Origin: an uncultured Ruminococcus sp.
Lineage (GTDB): Bacteria; Bacillota; Clostridia; Oscillospirales; Ruminococcaceae
NCBI GenBank assembly: GCA_947624255.1
Contig: CANQJO010000001.1
Location: 186,001 to 250,000, forward strand
Direction: 5' to 3'
Length of the DNA stretch: 64,000 bases
Position 1 is the stretch's first letter, and the number at the start of each line of letters is the position of its first letter. Positions 34,986 to 42,240 of this stretch are shown here, one piece after another. Position numbers and translations under genes: made by a program. The notes under the pieces are model-generated. The model saw only the letters and a list, made by a program, of their open reading frames with translations, was not told where the DNA came from and made no database searches.

Positions 34986-36968
34986 TTGTCAATAAAAGTC
35001 CTCAGCAAGGAAATATCGGAGCTTATTGCTGCCGGAGAGGTCATAGAACGCCCTTCCTCGGTCATAAAGGAGCTTGTCGAAAATTCAATAGATTCGGGAG
35101 CTCGCCACATCACTGTTGAGATAAAAAACGGCGGAGTTACATATATGCGTGTTTCCGATGACGGCTGTGGTATGTCATTTGACGAAGTTCCCACGGCGTT
35201 TCTCCGCCATGCCACCAGCAAGATCAGCGGTAAAGACGATCTTAACAACATAATTACTCTCGGATTCAGAGGAGAGGCGCTTGCCTCGATCGCTGCTGTT
35301 TCAAAGGTCGATGTTATGACGAAGCTCCGTAACGAGACATATGGCACGCTCTACAAGATGGAGGGCAGTGAGGAGATACTCTGCGAGCGGGGCGGCTGTC
35401 CTGACGGAACGACTATCATAATACGTGATCTTTTCTACAACGTTCCGGCACGTCGGAAATTCATGAAAAAGGACGTTGCCGAGGCAAATGCCGTAAGTCA
35501 GATACTCCGGAAAATAATCATGTCACGTCCCGATATCTCATTCAGGTTCATAAGAGACAATCGTCAGGAGTTTAGTTCCGGCGGTGACGGAGAGCTTTAT
35601 TCGGCGGTATATGCTGTTTACGGCAGAGACTTTGTCAACGATCTTCTGCCCCTTGACTATGAGTATGAGGGAGTAAGGATATCCGGATATGTGATCAAGC
35701 CTTTGTATGCCAAGAACAACAGGGCGTTTCAGAATTTTTTCGTGAACGGCAGATATGTGCGCTCTAAGCTCTGTTCGGCGGCAATGGAGAATGCGTACAC
35801 GAATTTGCTGATGCAGGGAAAATTTCCGGCGTGCGTTATGATGATAGATCTTCCTCCGTCAGCAATGGACGTTAATATGCACCCCACAAAGGCAGAGGTG
35901 CGCTTTGCCGACGAGAAGACCATTTCCGACGCAATATATTTCGCCGTGAAAAATACGTTCATGAACAACGGGCTTATTTATGAATATGAGCTGAAAGCTC
36001 ACAATGACCTGACAAAAGCGCCCGATCCTCCCGAATCGGTACAGGGAGAATTCATGTTCACGCCGATCAATAAAATAGAGGAAAGAGAGCGTGAGATTTC
36101 CGACACCGAGCAGGGGGACACACTGCCGCATGAGGAAACACCGCAGATAAAGGAGCTTCCGCAAGGGGCAGCACCGCAGGAAAATGTACTCCGACCGGAA
36201 AAAGAAAACGTTCCGGAGAGTGATATCACACAGGAAAAAAAGCTCCCGGAGAGAGAGCTGCAAAGCAGCGCACCCGCGGAAAGTGAAAACGCTTGCGATA
36301 ATGCGGAAATTCCGCAGAAAATAGAAGGCTTCAGCTACATAAACAGCAGTTCGTTCAAGGAAGAGGAAAAGCCTGCGCAGTCTGTGTGGAGGGCAAAGCC
36401 GAAACTGCGTGTCATAGGAGAGGTCTTCGGAGTGTATGTGATCGGTGAAACGGACGACAATACCATGATAATCATTGATAAGCACGCCGCTCACGAAAGG
36501 ATAATCTTTGAACGGCTCAAAAGCCGTAACTGCCGACAGTACAGGCAGATGCTCATGAGTACCGTGAGCGTTCTCCTGACGGAAGATGAATTCAGTGCGG
36601 TCGAGGCAAATGAGGAGCTTCTTGCAGATATGGGATTCTCCTTTGATTTTTCAAAGCGTCCCTGTGTGGTGGTGACGGCTGTTCCTACCTTTGTGATCGA
36701 TCTTGATATTGAGGATATTGTCTCTGAGATCGCAGAAAATCTCCGGCTTTTCAAGCATGATCCGTCGTCTCATGTTCTTGATGATCTGCTCCATACGGTA
36801 GCGTGCAAGTCGGCAATAAAGGCAAACGACAAAAACGACATAAGAGAGCTGCAGGCTCTTGCAGAGCAGGTGATCTCGGATCAGAGAATACGTCACTGTC
36901 CGCACGGCAGACCGGTGATGTTCACTATGACAAAGTCAAATATGGAAAGACAATTCGGCAGGACTTAA
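34986..36968 (+). CDS. mutL: DNA mismatch repair protein MutL
   Basis: MutL links MutS to strand incision. The 660-residue protein has a GHKL ATPase domain (ELVENSIDSGARHI, DDGCGM, LGFRGEALASI), a ~130-residue Glu/Pro/Gln-rich linker (about 335-465) and a C-terminal domain. That domain holds the endonuclease motif region DKHAAHERIIFERL near 498 and the metal-site pieces ACKSAIKAND and CPHGRP. It therefore looks like the nicking type of MutL used where MutH is absent. The start is TTG at 34986, 14-18 nt after CGGAGG; no better ATG exists. It ends 23 nt before the miaA start. Confidence 0.96.
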   Translation: MSIKVLSKEISELIAAGEVIERPSSVIKELVENSIDSGARHITVEIKNGGVTYMRVSDDGCGMSFDEVPTAFLRHATSKISGKDDLNNIITLGFRGEALASIAAVSKVDVMTKLRNETYGTLYKMEGSEEILCERGGCPDGTTIIIRDLFYNVPARRKFMKKDVAEANAVSQILRKIIMSRPDISFRFIRDNRQEFSSGGDGELYSAVYAVYGRDFVNDLLPLDYEYEGVRISGYVIKPLYAKNNRAFQNFFVNGRYVRSKLCSAAMENAYTNLLMQGKFPACVMMIDLPPSAMDVNMHPTKAEVRFADEKTISDAIYFAVKNTFMNNGLIYEYELKAHNDLTKAPDPPESVQGEFMFTPINKIEEREREISDTEQGDTLPHEETPQIKELPQGAAPQENVLRPEKENVPESDITQEKKLPERELQSSAPAESENACDNAEIPQKIEGFSYINSSSFKEEEKPAQSVWRAKPKLRVIGEVFGVYVIGETDDNTMIIIDKHAAHERIIFERLKSRNCRQYRQMLMSTVSVLLTEDEFSAVEANEELLADMGFSFDFSKRPCVVVTAVPTFVIDLDIEDIVSEIAENLRLFKHDPSSHVLDDLLHTVACKSAIKANDKNDIRELQALAEQVISDQRIRHCPHGRPVMFTMTKSNMERQFGRT

Positions 36969-36991
36969 TGCTATGAGGGGAGATGACGGCT

Positions 36992-37933
36992 ATGGATAAG
37001 CCTCGTGTACTTGCTGTTGTAGGACCTACTGCATCGGGTAAGACCGATCTTGGTGTGTACCTTGCGGAGCAATACGGCGGAGAGGTCATATCTGCCGATT
37101 CTATGCAGATCTACAAGGGGATGGACATTGCCTCCGCTAAACCTACTGCCGAGGAGATGAGGGGAATTCCCCACCACCTGATCGGTGTAATAGACAGGAA
37201 CGTGTCGTTCAGCGCAGCCGATTATGTGAAACTCGCCAACGAGAAGATCAGAGAGGTGCTTTCACGGCAGAAGCTCCCCATAATCGTGGGAGGTACGGGG
37301 CTTTACATAGATTCGCTGCTTGACAACGTGAAATTCTCTGAGGGCGGCAGTGATGAGACTTACAGAAACAGCCTTTACTCTTTCGCACAGCGTGAGGGGA
37401 AAGAGGCTCTCTACCAAAAGCTGGTGAATGCCGATCCGAAGGCTGCTGCCGGTATCCACCCGAATAATCTTGTGAGAGTTATCCGTGCGCTGGAGGTCAT
37501 ACACCTGACGGGCAGGAAATTCAGCGATCTGAAAGCCGAAAGCCGTCTTGAGGAAAGTCCCTATGACTCGCTTATCCTCGGACTTGACTGCGCCGACAGA
37601 GAGACACTCTATCAACGTATAAATATGCGTGTGGACGAAATGGCTGCAAACGGTCTTGTGGAGGAGGCTCGCAGACTGTGGCAGGAGGGCTCAATGAAGA
37701 CGGCAGCCTGTGCTATCGGCTATAAGGAGCTTATCCCCTACTTCGAGAATAATGCTTCTCTGGAGGAGTGTCTTGACAAAATACGACAGGAAACACGTCA
37801 TTATGCTAAAAGGCAACTGACATGGTTCAGAAAAAATAAACGAATAAAGTGGATCATTTTTGACGGATTTGATAAAAAAAATGAAATTTATGAAAAATCT
37901 AAAAAATCTATAGCAAATTACCGGAATATGTGA
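36992..37933 (+). CDS. miaA: tRNA dimethylallyltransferase MiaA
   Basis: MiaA puts a dimethylallyl group on A37 of tRNAs reading UNN codons, giving the substrate of MiaB. The 313-residue protein has the P-loop GPTASGKTDLG, SADSMQIYKGMDI near 35-47, GGTGLYIDSLL near 98 and the C-terminal RQLTWFRKNKRIKW. The start MDKPRV at 36992 lies 9 nt after GGGGAG; the ATG three codons upstream is too close to that site. hfq follows, as in many Firmicutes. Confidence 0.96.
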   Translation: MDKPRVLAVVGPTASGKTDLGVYLAEQYGGEVISADSMQIYKGMDIASAKPTAEEMRGIPHHLIGVIDRNVSFSAADYVKLANEKIREVLSRQKLPIIVGGTGLYIDSLLDNVKFSEGGSDETYRNSLYSFAQREGKEALYQKLVNADPKAAAGIHPNNLVRVIRALEVIHLTGRKFSDLKAESRLEESPYDSLILGLDCADRETLYQRINMRVDEMAANGLVEEARRLWQEGSMKTAACAIGYKELIPYFENNASLEECLDKIRQETRHYAKRQLTWFRKNKRIKWIIFDGFDKKNEIYEKSKKSIANYRNM

Positions 37934-37939
37934 TATAAT
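37911..37939 (+). promoter_or_regulatory. Possible promoter of hfq
   Basis: TATAAT at 37934-37939 is a full -10 match, but the -35 hexamer 17 nt upstream (TAGCAA at 37911-37916) matches only half the consensus. It overlaps the end of miaA. The ~140-nt leader before hfq holds a possible hairpin (CGGACACGG ... CCGTACTG region). Confidence 0.45.
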
Positions 37940-38079
37940 GATAATGTGTGTTGCTGTCGGACACGGCTTTCACGGCAGAATGAGTGTCCGTACTGCCGCA
38001 GGAGAGTGCCGTTTCTCCCGAAAAAAGGCAGGAGCATTGCAGCTGTGCACACGAAAGGAAAAAGAAAGGAATAATGTGT

Positions 38080-38319
38080 ATGAACAAAACGATCAATCTT
38101 CAGGACGTGTTCCTGAACCAGTGCAGAAAGGAAAGGATAATGGTGACCATAATCCTGACCAACGGATTCCAGTTCAAGGGAATGGTAAAAGGCTTTGACA
38201 GCTATGTGGCTATCTTCGACTGTGACGGCAAGCAGCAGCTCGTATACAAGCACGCTATTTCTACCATAATCCCCGCAAGAGCTGTTTCCATACTTGATGC
38301 CTCCGACAAGACCGAATAA
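38080..38319 (+). CDS. hfq: RNA chaperone Hfq
   Basis: This 79-residue protein begins [20 protein letters not shown]. It has the Sm1 fold sequence [22 protein letters not shown] and the Sm2 motif [12 protein letters not shown], the KHA motif lining the poly-A/U binding pore. The ATG at 38080 follows AAAGGA by 9 nt; upstream in-frame starts lack a site. Hfq forms hexamers that pair small RNAs with mRNAs. It follows miaA, the conserved position. The C-terminal tail is short, as in Firmicutes. Confidence 0.95.
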   Translation: MNKTINLQDVFLNQCRKERIMVTIILTNGFQFKGMVKGFDSYVAIFDCDGKQQLVYKHAISTIIPARAVSILDASDKTE

Positions 38320-38330
38320 GGGTGGTGTGA

Positions 38331-39584
38331 ATGCGCTTCTATAAGCCTGAGGGCAGCCTCATGGTCAAGATACTCCGAAATACCGTACTTGTGCTGTTCC
38401 TGATAGTCTTCATAAGCATACTATACAACTTCCGGAATAAAGAAAGCGATACGGAATGTGCTCTCATAGCCGAAGCTACCGCCTCGGAGGAGTTCAGGGG
38501 AGTCTTTATAAGGGACGAGCAGCAGATCACCTACAGCGGTGCGGGCGTTCTCAGCTATAATGTCGCTGACGGTGGGAAACTCGGAAACGGCAGTATTATA
38601 GCAGATGTCTATACCGATGACAGTCAGATAAGCCGCAGCCGTGAGATCGAAAAGCTCACCGGGGAGCTTGAGATACTGGAAAAAATACAGAATCCCGGTA
38701 CTATCGAGTCCGCACAGCCGGCAGGACTTTCTGAAAAAATAGAGGAAAACTACCGCAGTCTCATGTACTGCCGGGATATGCGTGACTATGATTCGCTTGC
38801 CTCAGTGAAGGATACTCTCCTCGTACAGATGAGCACCTACCAGATAATCACCGACGAGGTAGAGGATTTCAGTCAGCAGATCGCAGACATAAATTCACAG
38901 CTTGCAGCGCTCCGGCAGCAGTCGTCAGCTCCGATAGAGTCTATAAAATCGGACAGATCGGCATATTTTGTCAGCTACTGTGACGGCTATGAATCGCTTT
39001 TGAACAGCTCAATGATAGATACGCTTACCATTGCTCAGATAAACAGCGTCACCGACAGCCGCAGTGACGAAAAAAACATTGTCGGCAAACTGGTGGACGG
39101 CTACTGCTGGTATCTTGCGGGAATTGTGGATAACTCCCGAAAACAGTATGAAGCAGGTGATACCGTATGGCTGAGAGTGGGATCCTCTGCGGATATGTTC
39201 AAAGGAGAGGTCCGCAGCATACGTGATGAGGGTGATCCTGCCGAGAGTATAATCATTATCGAATGCAGCCGGTTCAGTAAGGAGCTTGTTCAGCATCGTA
39301 CCGAGAATATCGAGCTGACAAAGGATAAGCTGCCCTACAAGGGACTGCGTGTTCCCCGTGAGGCGATAGTCTTCAAGGAGGAAGAAGCTCTTGACGAAAA
39401 CGGCACTCCCACAGGAGCATACGTTACCTATAAGGGCGTGAATATCCTCAAAGGCGAGCAGGTGGAATTTAAGAAGATCGACGTGATCTATGAGGGCAGC
39501 GGATACGTTCTTTCGGCTATACATACGGAAGATCCGGAGTATCTTGCTCTGTATGACGATATTCTGATCGAAGGTGAAAAATGA
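38331..39584 (+). CDS. HlyD/membrane-fusion-like envelope protein
   Basis: This 417-residue protein has one N-terminal membrane helix (about residues 15-34) and a large extracytoplasmic domain. The domain begins with a biotinyl-lipoyl-like half-motif (SGAGVLSYNVADGGKLGNGSIIADV), continues with a coiled-coil stretch (about 95-190) and ends in a beta-barrel-like region. This resembles HlyD-type adaptor proteins of Clostridia found at this locus. No ABC or RND partner is nearby. It follows hfq by 11 nt and its stop overlaps the yggS start (ATGATG). It takes the position of ylmD in the Bacillus cluster, but is not homologous to that. Its link to division is by position only. Confidence 0.72.
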   Translation: MRFYKPEGSLMVKILRNTVLVLFLIVFISILYNFRNKESDTECALIAEATASEEFRGVFIRDEQQITYSGAGVLSYNVADGGKLGNGSIIADVYTDDSQISRSREIEKLTGELEILEKIQNPGTIESAQPAGLSEKIEENYRSLMYCRDMRDYDSLASVKDTLLVQMSTYQIITDEVEDFSQQIADINSQLAALRQQSSAPIESIKSDRSAYFVSYCDGYESLLNSSMIDTLTIAQINSVTDSRSDEKNIVGKLVDGYCWYLAGIVDNSRKQYEAGDTVWLRVGSSADMFKGEVRSIRDEGDPAESIIIIECSRFSKELVQHRTENIELTKDKLPYKGLRVPREAIVFKEEEALDENGTPTGAYVTYKGVNILKGEQVEFKKIDVIYEGSGYVLSAIHTEDPEYLALYDDILIEGEK

Positions 39585-40273
39585 TGAACAGCAGCTTTTC
39601 ATACATAGACGAGAACCTGCGCATTATACGTGAGAATATTGCGGAGGCTTGTGCAAAATACGGCAGAAGCAATGTGAGAATTATGGCTGTCACTAAGACT
39701 GTTGCTCCTGAAGCGGTCAATCATGCGATCGGTATGGGAATTGACCTTCTGGGTGAGAACCGGGTGCAGGAGTATCTGTCCAAGGCAGAGCAGTATGATC
39801 CTGCGCAGGTACATTTCATCGGACATTTGCAGACAAATAAGGTGAAGTATATCATAAAGCCCATGAGTATGATACAGTCGGTCGACAGTCTCAGGCTCGC
39901 AGAGGAGATAAGCCGTCTGGCGGTCGGCTGCGGCAAGGTCATGGATATCCTTTGTGAGGTGAATATCGGCGGCGAGGAGTCCAAAAGCGGCACAGCTCCC
40001 GGAGCTGTGGAAGAGCTTTTAGAGCAGATCTCGGAGCTGAACGGCATAAGGATAAGAGGTCTTATGACTATACCGCCTCCCGGAAACAGCGATGTATTTC
40101 TTGGAAGAATGGAGGAGCTGTACAACAGCCTCCGTGATAAATACGGTATGGACGTACTCTCTATGGGAATGACCGGAGACTATGTTCAGGCGGTGAAGTA
40201 CGGTTCTACCCTTGTAAGGATAGGAACGGGACTTTTCGGCGCAAGGAATTACGGCGGAACAAACCGTCTGTAA
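39581..40273 (+). CDS. yggS: YggS family PLP homeostasis protein
   Basis: This 230-residue protein binds pyridoxal phosphate in a TIM barrel without known catalysis, and buffers free PLP. The PLP lysine lies in MAVTKTVAPEAV near residue 33. LLGENRVQEYLSKAEQ, HFIGHLQTNKVK and SMGMTGDY with VRIGTGLFG are the other family motifs. It is the ylmE orthologue by position, directly before sepF. An ATG 3 nt downstream is also possible. A 9-bp hairpin (40278-40301) follows it. Confidence 0.95.
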   Translation: MMNSSFSYIDENLRIIRENIAEACAKYGRSNVRIMAVTKTVAPEAVNHAIGMGIDLLGENRVQEYLSKAEQYDPAQVHFIGHLQTNKVKYIIKPMSMIQSVDSLRLAEEISRLAVGCGKVMDILCEVNIGGEESKSGTAPGAVEELLEQISELNGIRIRGLMTIPPPGNSDVFLGRMEELYNSLRDKYGMDVLSMGMTGDYVQAVKYGSTLVRIGTGLFGARNYGGTNRL

Positions 40274-40277
40274 AATC

Positions 40278-40301
40278 GGACAGATCGGCAGAGATCTGTC
40301 C
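40278..40301 (+). other. Intercistronic hairpin between yggS and sepF
   Basis: GGACAGATC (40278-40286) pairs perfectly with GATCTGTCC (40293-40301) around a 6-nt loop. No T-run follows, so it is more likely an mRNA stabiliser or processing site than a terminator. The yggS-sepF gap is 99 nt and holds no other feature I could see. Confidence 0.5.
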
Positions 40302-40372
40302 TCATAAACAAGGGCACGCCGCATTTGCCCGCAACGATAGAACAGATAAATGCGGAGAACGGAGAAATAAAT

Positions 40373-40834
40373 ATGAAGCTTTTTGAAAACATCAAGGAAT
40401 TTTTCCTCGGATCGGAGGAAGACGATGACATGGATCAGGCTGATGTGCCTGTACGTCACGCTCCTGAGCGTTCAGGCTACTCATCATCCGACAGCGACGA
40501 GCCGTCAGGCAATGAGGGTGGAAGAAGAAACAAGGTAGTGAATATCCAGACAACGGCACAGCTTCAGGTAGTGCTTGTAAAGCCCTCCGCATTCACTGAC
40601 GCCAAGCAGATAGCCGATCATCTTATCGCAAAGAAGACGGTCGTACTCAATCTTGAGACTGCATCTCCGGAAAACAAGAGAAGAATAATTGATTTTCTGG
40701 TGGGCGTTGCGTATGCAAACGGCGGAAGCCTCAAGCCTGTCGCAAACCTCACATATATCATAACTCCCTATAATGTGGGATTCATCGGTGAAGACCTTGT
40801 AGGTGAGCTGGAGAATAACGGAGTATTCATCTGA
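40373..40834 (+). CDS. sepF: Cell division protein SepF
   Basis: SepF binds the C-terminus of FtsZ and anchors it to the membrane. The 153-residue protein has an N-terminal amphipathic membrane helix (MKLFENIKEFFLGSE), a disordered acidic/Ser-rich linker and the C-terminal SepF domain (LVKPSAFTDAKQIADHLI ... VVLNLETASPENKRRIIDFL). The start at 40373 follows GGAG by 8 nt; an earlier in-frame ATG at 40325 would bury the membrane-binding helix. The ylmH gene follows with 1-nt overlap (TGATG). ylmG, between them in B. subtilis, is absent. Confidence 0.93.
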   Translation: MKLFENIKEFFLGSEEDDDMDQADVPVRHAPERSGYSSSDSDEPSGNEGGRRNKVVNIQTTAQLQVVLVKPSAFTDAKQIADHLIAKKTVVLNLETASPENKRRIIDFLVGVAYANGGSLKPVANLTYIITPYNVGFIGEDLVGELENNGVFI

Positions 40835-41607
40835 TGCACGATGATCCGGATAAGCTGCTTGAAGCAAGGATCGGAGATATGCTTGACAAGGCTGCAAGAG
40901 ACCACGGCTATGTATACTCGGCTTTTCTTGACGAAAGGCAGTGTGCCGCAGCGGAAAGGCTCTGCCGCACCATGACGGATCAGATCGGCGGCGGCGAGAT
41001 CCTGTACAGACTGTGGGGCGGATATGATGGCGCTCAGAGGAAAATGCTGTGCGTATACAGCGAATATTGCTCAGACTATATTATGCAGGACTATCCTATA
41101 AAATGCCTGACCTTTACCTACCGCAGGGAGGATAAGCTGACTCACAGGGATTTTCTCGGCTCTTTCATGGGAATGCGATTAAAACGTGAGGTAACAGGCG
41201 ATATTATAATCAAAGAAGGTATCACTCAGTGTTTTGTGACGGAGATCGCCGCAAAGCTCATATGCTCAGAGGTCGCAAAGATCGGCAGGACAGGTGTAAA
41301 GATCACTGATGACCGTCCATTTGAGCTTGATGCATCTCCCTCACTGCGTGAGATAAACGGCAGCATTGCATCGCTCCGGCTTGACTGCGTGGTAAGCCTT
41401 GCCGCAGGCGTGAGCCGGGGAAATGCCGTGAAGCTCATACGCTCGGAAAAGGTCAGCGTGAATCATATCGGAGCGTTCTCACCGTCAGAAATACTGAAGG
41501 AGGGAGATATACTCTCGGTCAGAGGCAGCGGAAGATACGTTCTTTCATCTGTGGGAGAACTGACAAAAAAAGGCAGGTTACACGTTACCCTGCATAAATA
41601 TATTTAG
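40834..41607 (+). CDS. ylmH: YlmH family S4-domain RNA-binding protein
   Basis: This 257-residue protein has the YlmH arrangement. The N-terminal half is a protein- or ribosome-binding fold (FLDERQCAAAERL, LTHRDFLGSFMGM). An S4 RNA-binding domain is at about 185-245 (RLDCVVSLAAGVSRGNAVKLI, VNHIGAFSPSEILKEGDILSVRGSGRY). In Bacillus YlmH has been linked to ribosome-associated quality control. It starts at the sepF stop and ends 11 nt before divIVA, the conserved division cluster. Confidence 0.92.
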   Translation: MHDDPDKLLEARIGDMLDKAARDHGYVYSAFLDERQCAAAERLCRTMTDQIGGGEILYRLWGGYDGAQRKMLCVYSEYCSDYIMQDYPIKCLTFTYRREDKLTHRDFLGSFMGMRLKREVTGDIIIKEGITQCFVTEIAAKLICSEVAKIGRTGVKITDDRPFELDASPSLREINGSIASLRLDCVVSLAAGVSRGNAVKLIRSEKVSVNHIGAFSPSEILKEGDILSVRGSGRYVLSSVGELTKKGRLHVTLHKYI

Positions 41608-41618
41608 AGGTGAAGAAA

Positions 41619-42167
41619 ATGATAACTTCAAAAGACGTGAGAAATAAAAGATTTGAAAAAGCCGCTTTCGGCTACAAGCAGGAGGAGATCGATGAATTTC
41701 TCAATCAGCTTGAAGCTGAGCTTGACGAAATGGAGCGTGAGCGTGCCGAAGCAAACAATAAGATCCAGATACTCGCTGACAAGGTGCGTGAGTATATGAA
41801 AGACGAGGACGCTTTGAAAGATGCTCTCCTTGGTGCGCAGAAGCAGGGACATCAGGTCATTGCCGAGGCTAATGAAAAGGCGGAGCAGATAATCGCAGAG
41901 GCTCAGTCAAAGGCAGATGCTCTTGAAGACGAGGCAGTCCGTCAGCATGAGGAGACTATGGAACGCAACCGTCAGGAAGTCGCCCGTGAAAAAGAGGCTC
42001 TTATTGAGGCACAGCAGCAGGTGGCAGAATTCAAGAAAAGTCTTTTTGATATGTACAAAACACATCTTGAGCTCATCTCATCAATGCCTGAGACTTTTGA
42101 GGACGCTGTATCCGAGCCGGAAACAGCCGAGGAGATCGCTGCGGCAGTTGCTTCCGATGAATTTTGA
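41619..42167 (+). CDS. divIVA: Cell division initiation protein DivIVA
   Basis: DivIVA senses negatively curved membrane and recruits division and pole factors. The 182-residue protein begins MITSKDVRNKRFEKAAFGYK, the conserved membrane-binding head with an exposed Phe and Lys, followed by GYKQEEIDEFL and a long Glu/Ala/Gln-rich coiled coil to about residue 150. The ATG at 41619 follows AGAGGTG by 6 nt; a GTG three codons earlier sits inside that site. It is also a known PASTA-kinase substrate in some Firmicutes. The tail is acidic. Confidence 0.93.
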   Translation: MITSKDVRNKRFEKAAFGYKQEEIDEFLNQLEAELDEMERERAEANNKIQILADKVREYMKDEDALKDALLGAQKQGHQVIAEANEKAEQIIAEAQSKADALEDEAVRQHEETMERNRQEVAREKEALIEAQQQVAEFKKSLFDMYKTHLELISSMPETFEDAVSEPETAEEIAAAVASDEF

Positions 42168-42197
42168 TCACCCGCTCAGCCGGGCATAATTACGACG

Positions 42198-42240
42198 AAA
42201 GGAGGATCCCTACATTTTCTCTGTGAGGGATCATTGAAAA
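42198..42240 (+). promoter_or_regulatory. ileS: Hairpin between ribosome site and ileS start
   Basis: AAAGGAGG at about 42199-42206 lies more than 30 nt before the only in-frame start (ATG at 42241), too far for a normal ribosome site. Between them GATCCCT (42204-42210) pairs with AGGGATC (42226-42232) around a ~15-nt loop. Folding would bring the site to ~8 nt from the ATG, although its last bases are in the stem. The structure may set translation efficiency. No T-box motif lies in the 73-nt divIVA-ileS gap. Confidence 0.55.

Noticed and set aside
42168-42240. T-box leader for ileS
   Set aside because: The gap after divIVA is only 73 nt and lacks the T-box sequence.
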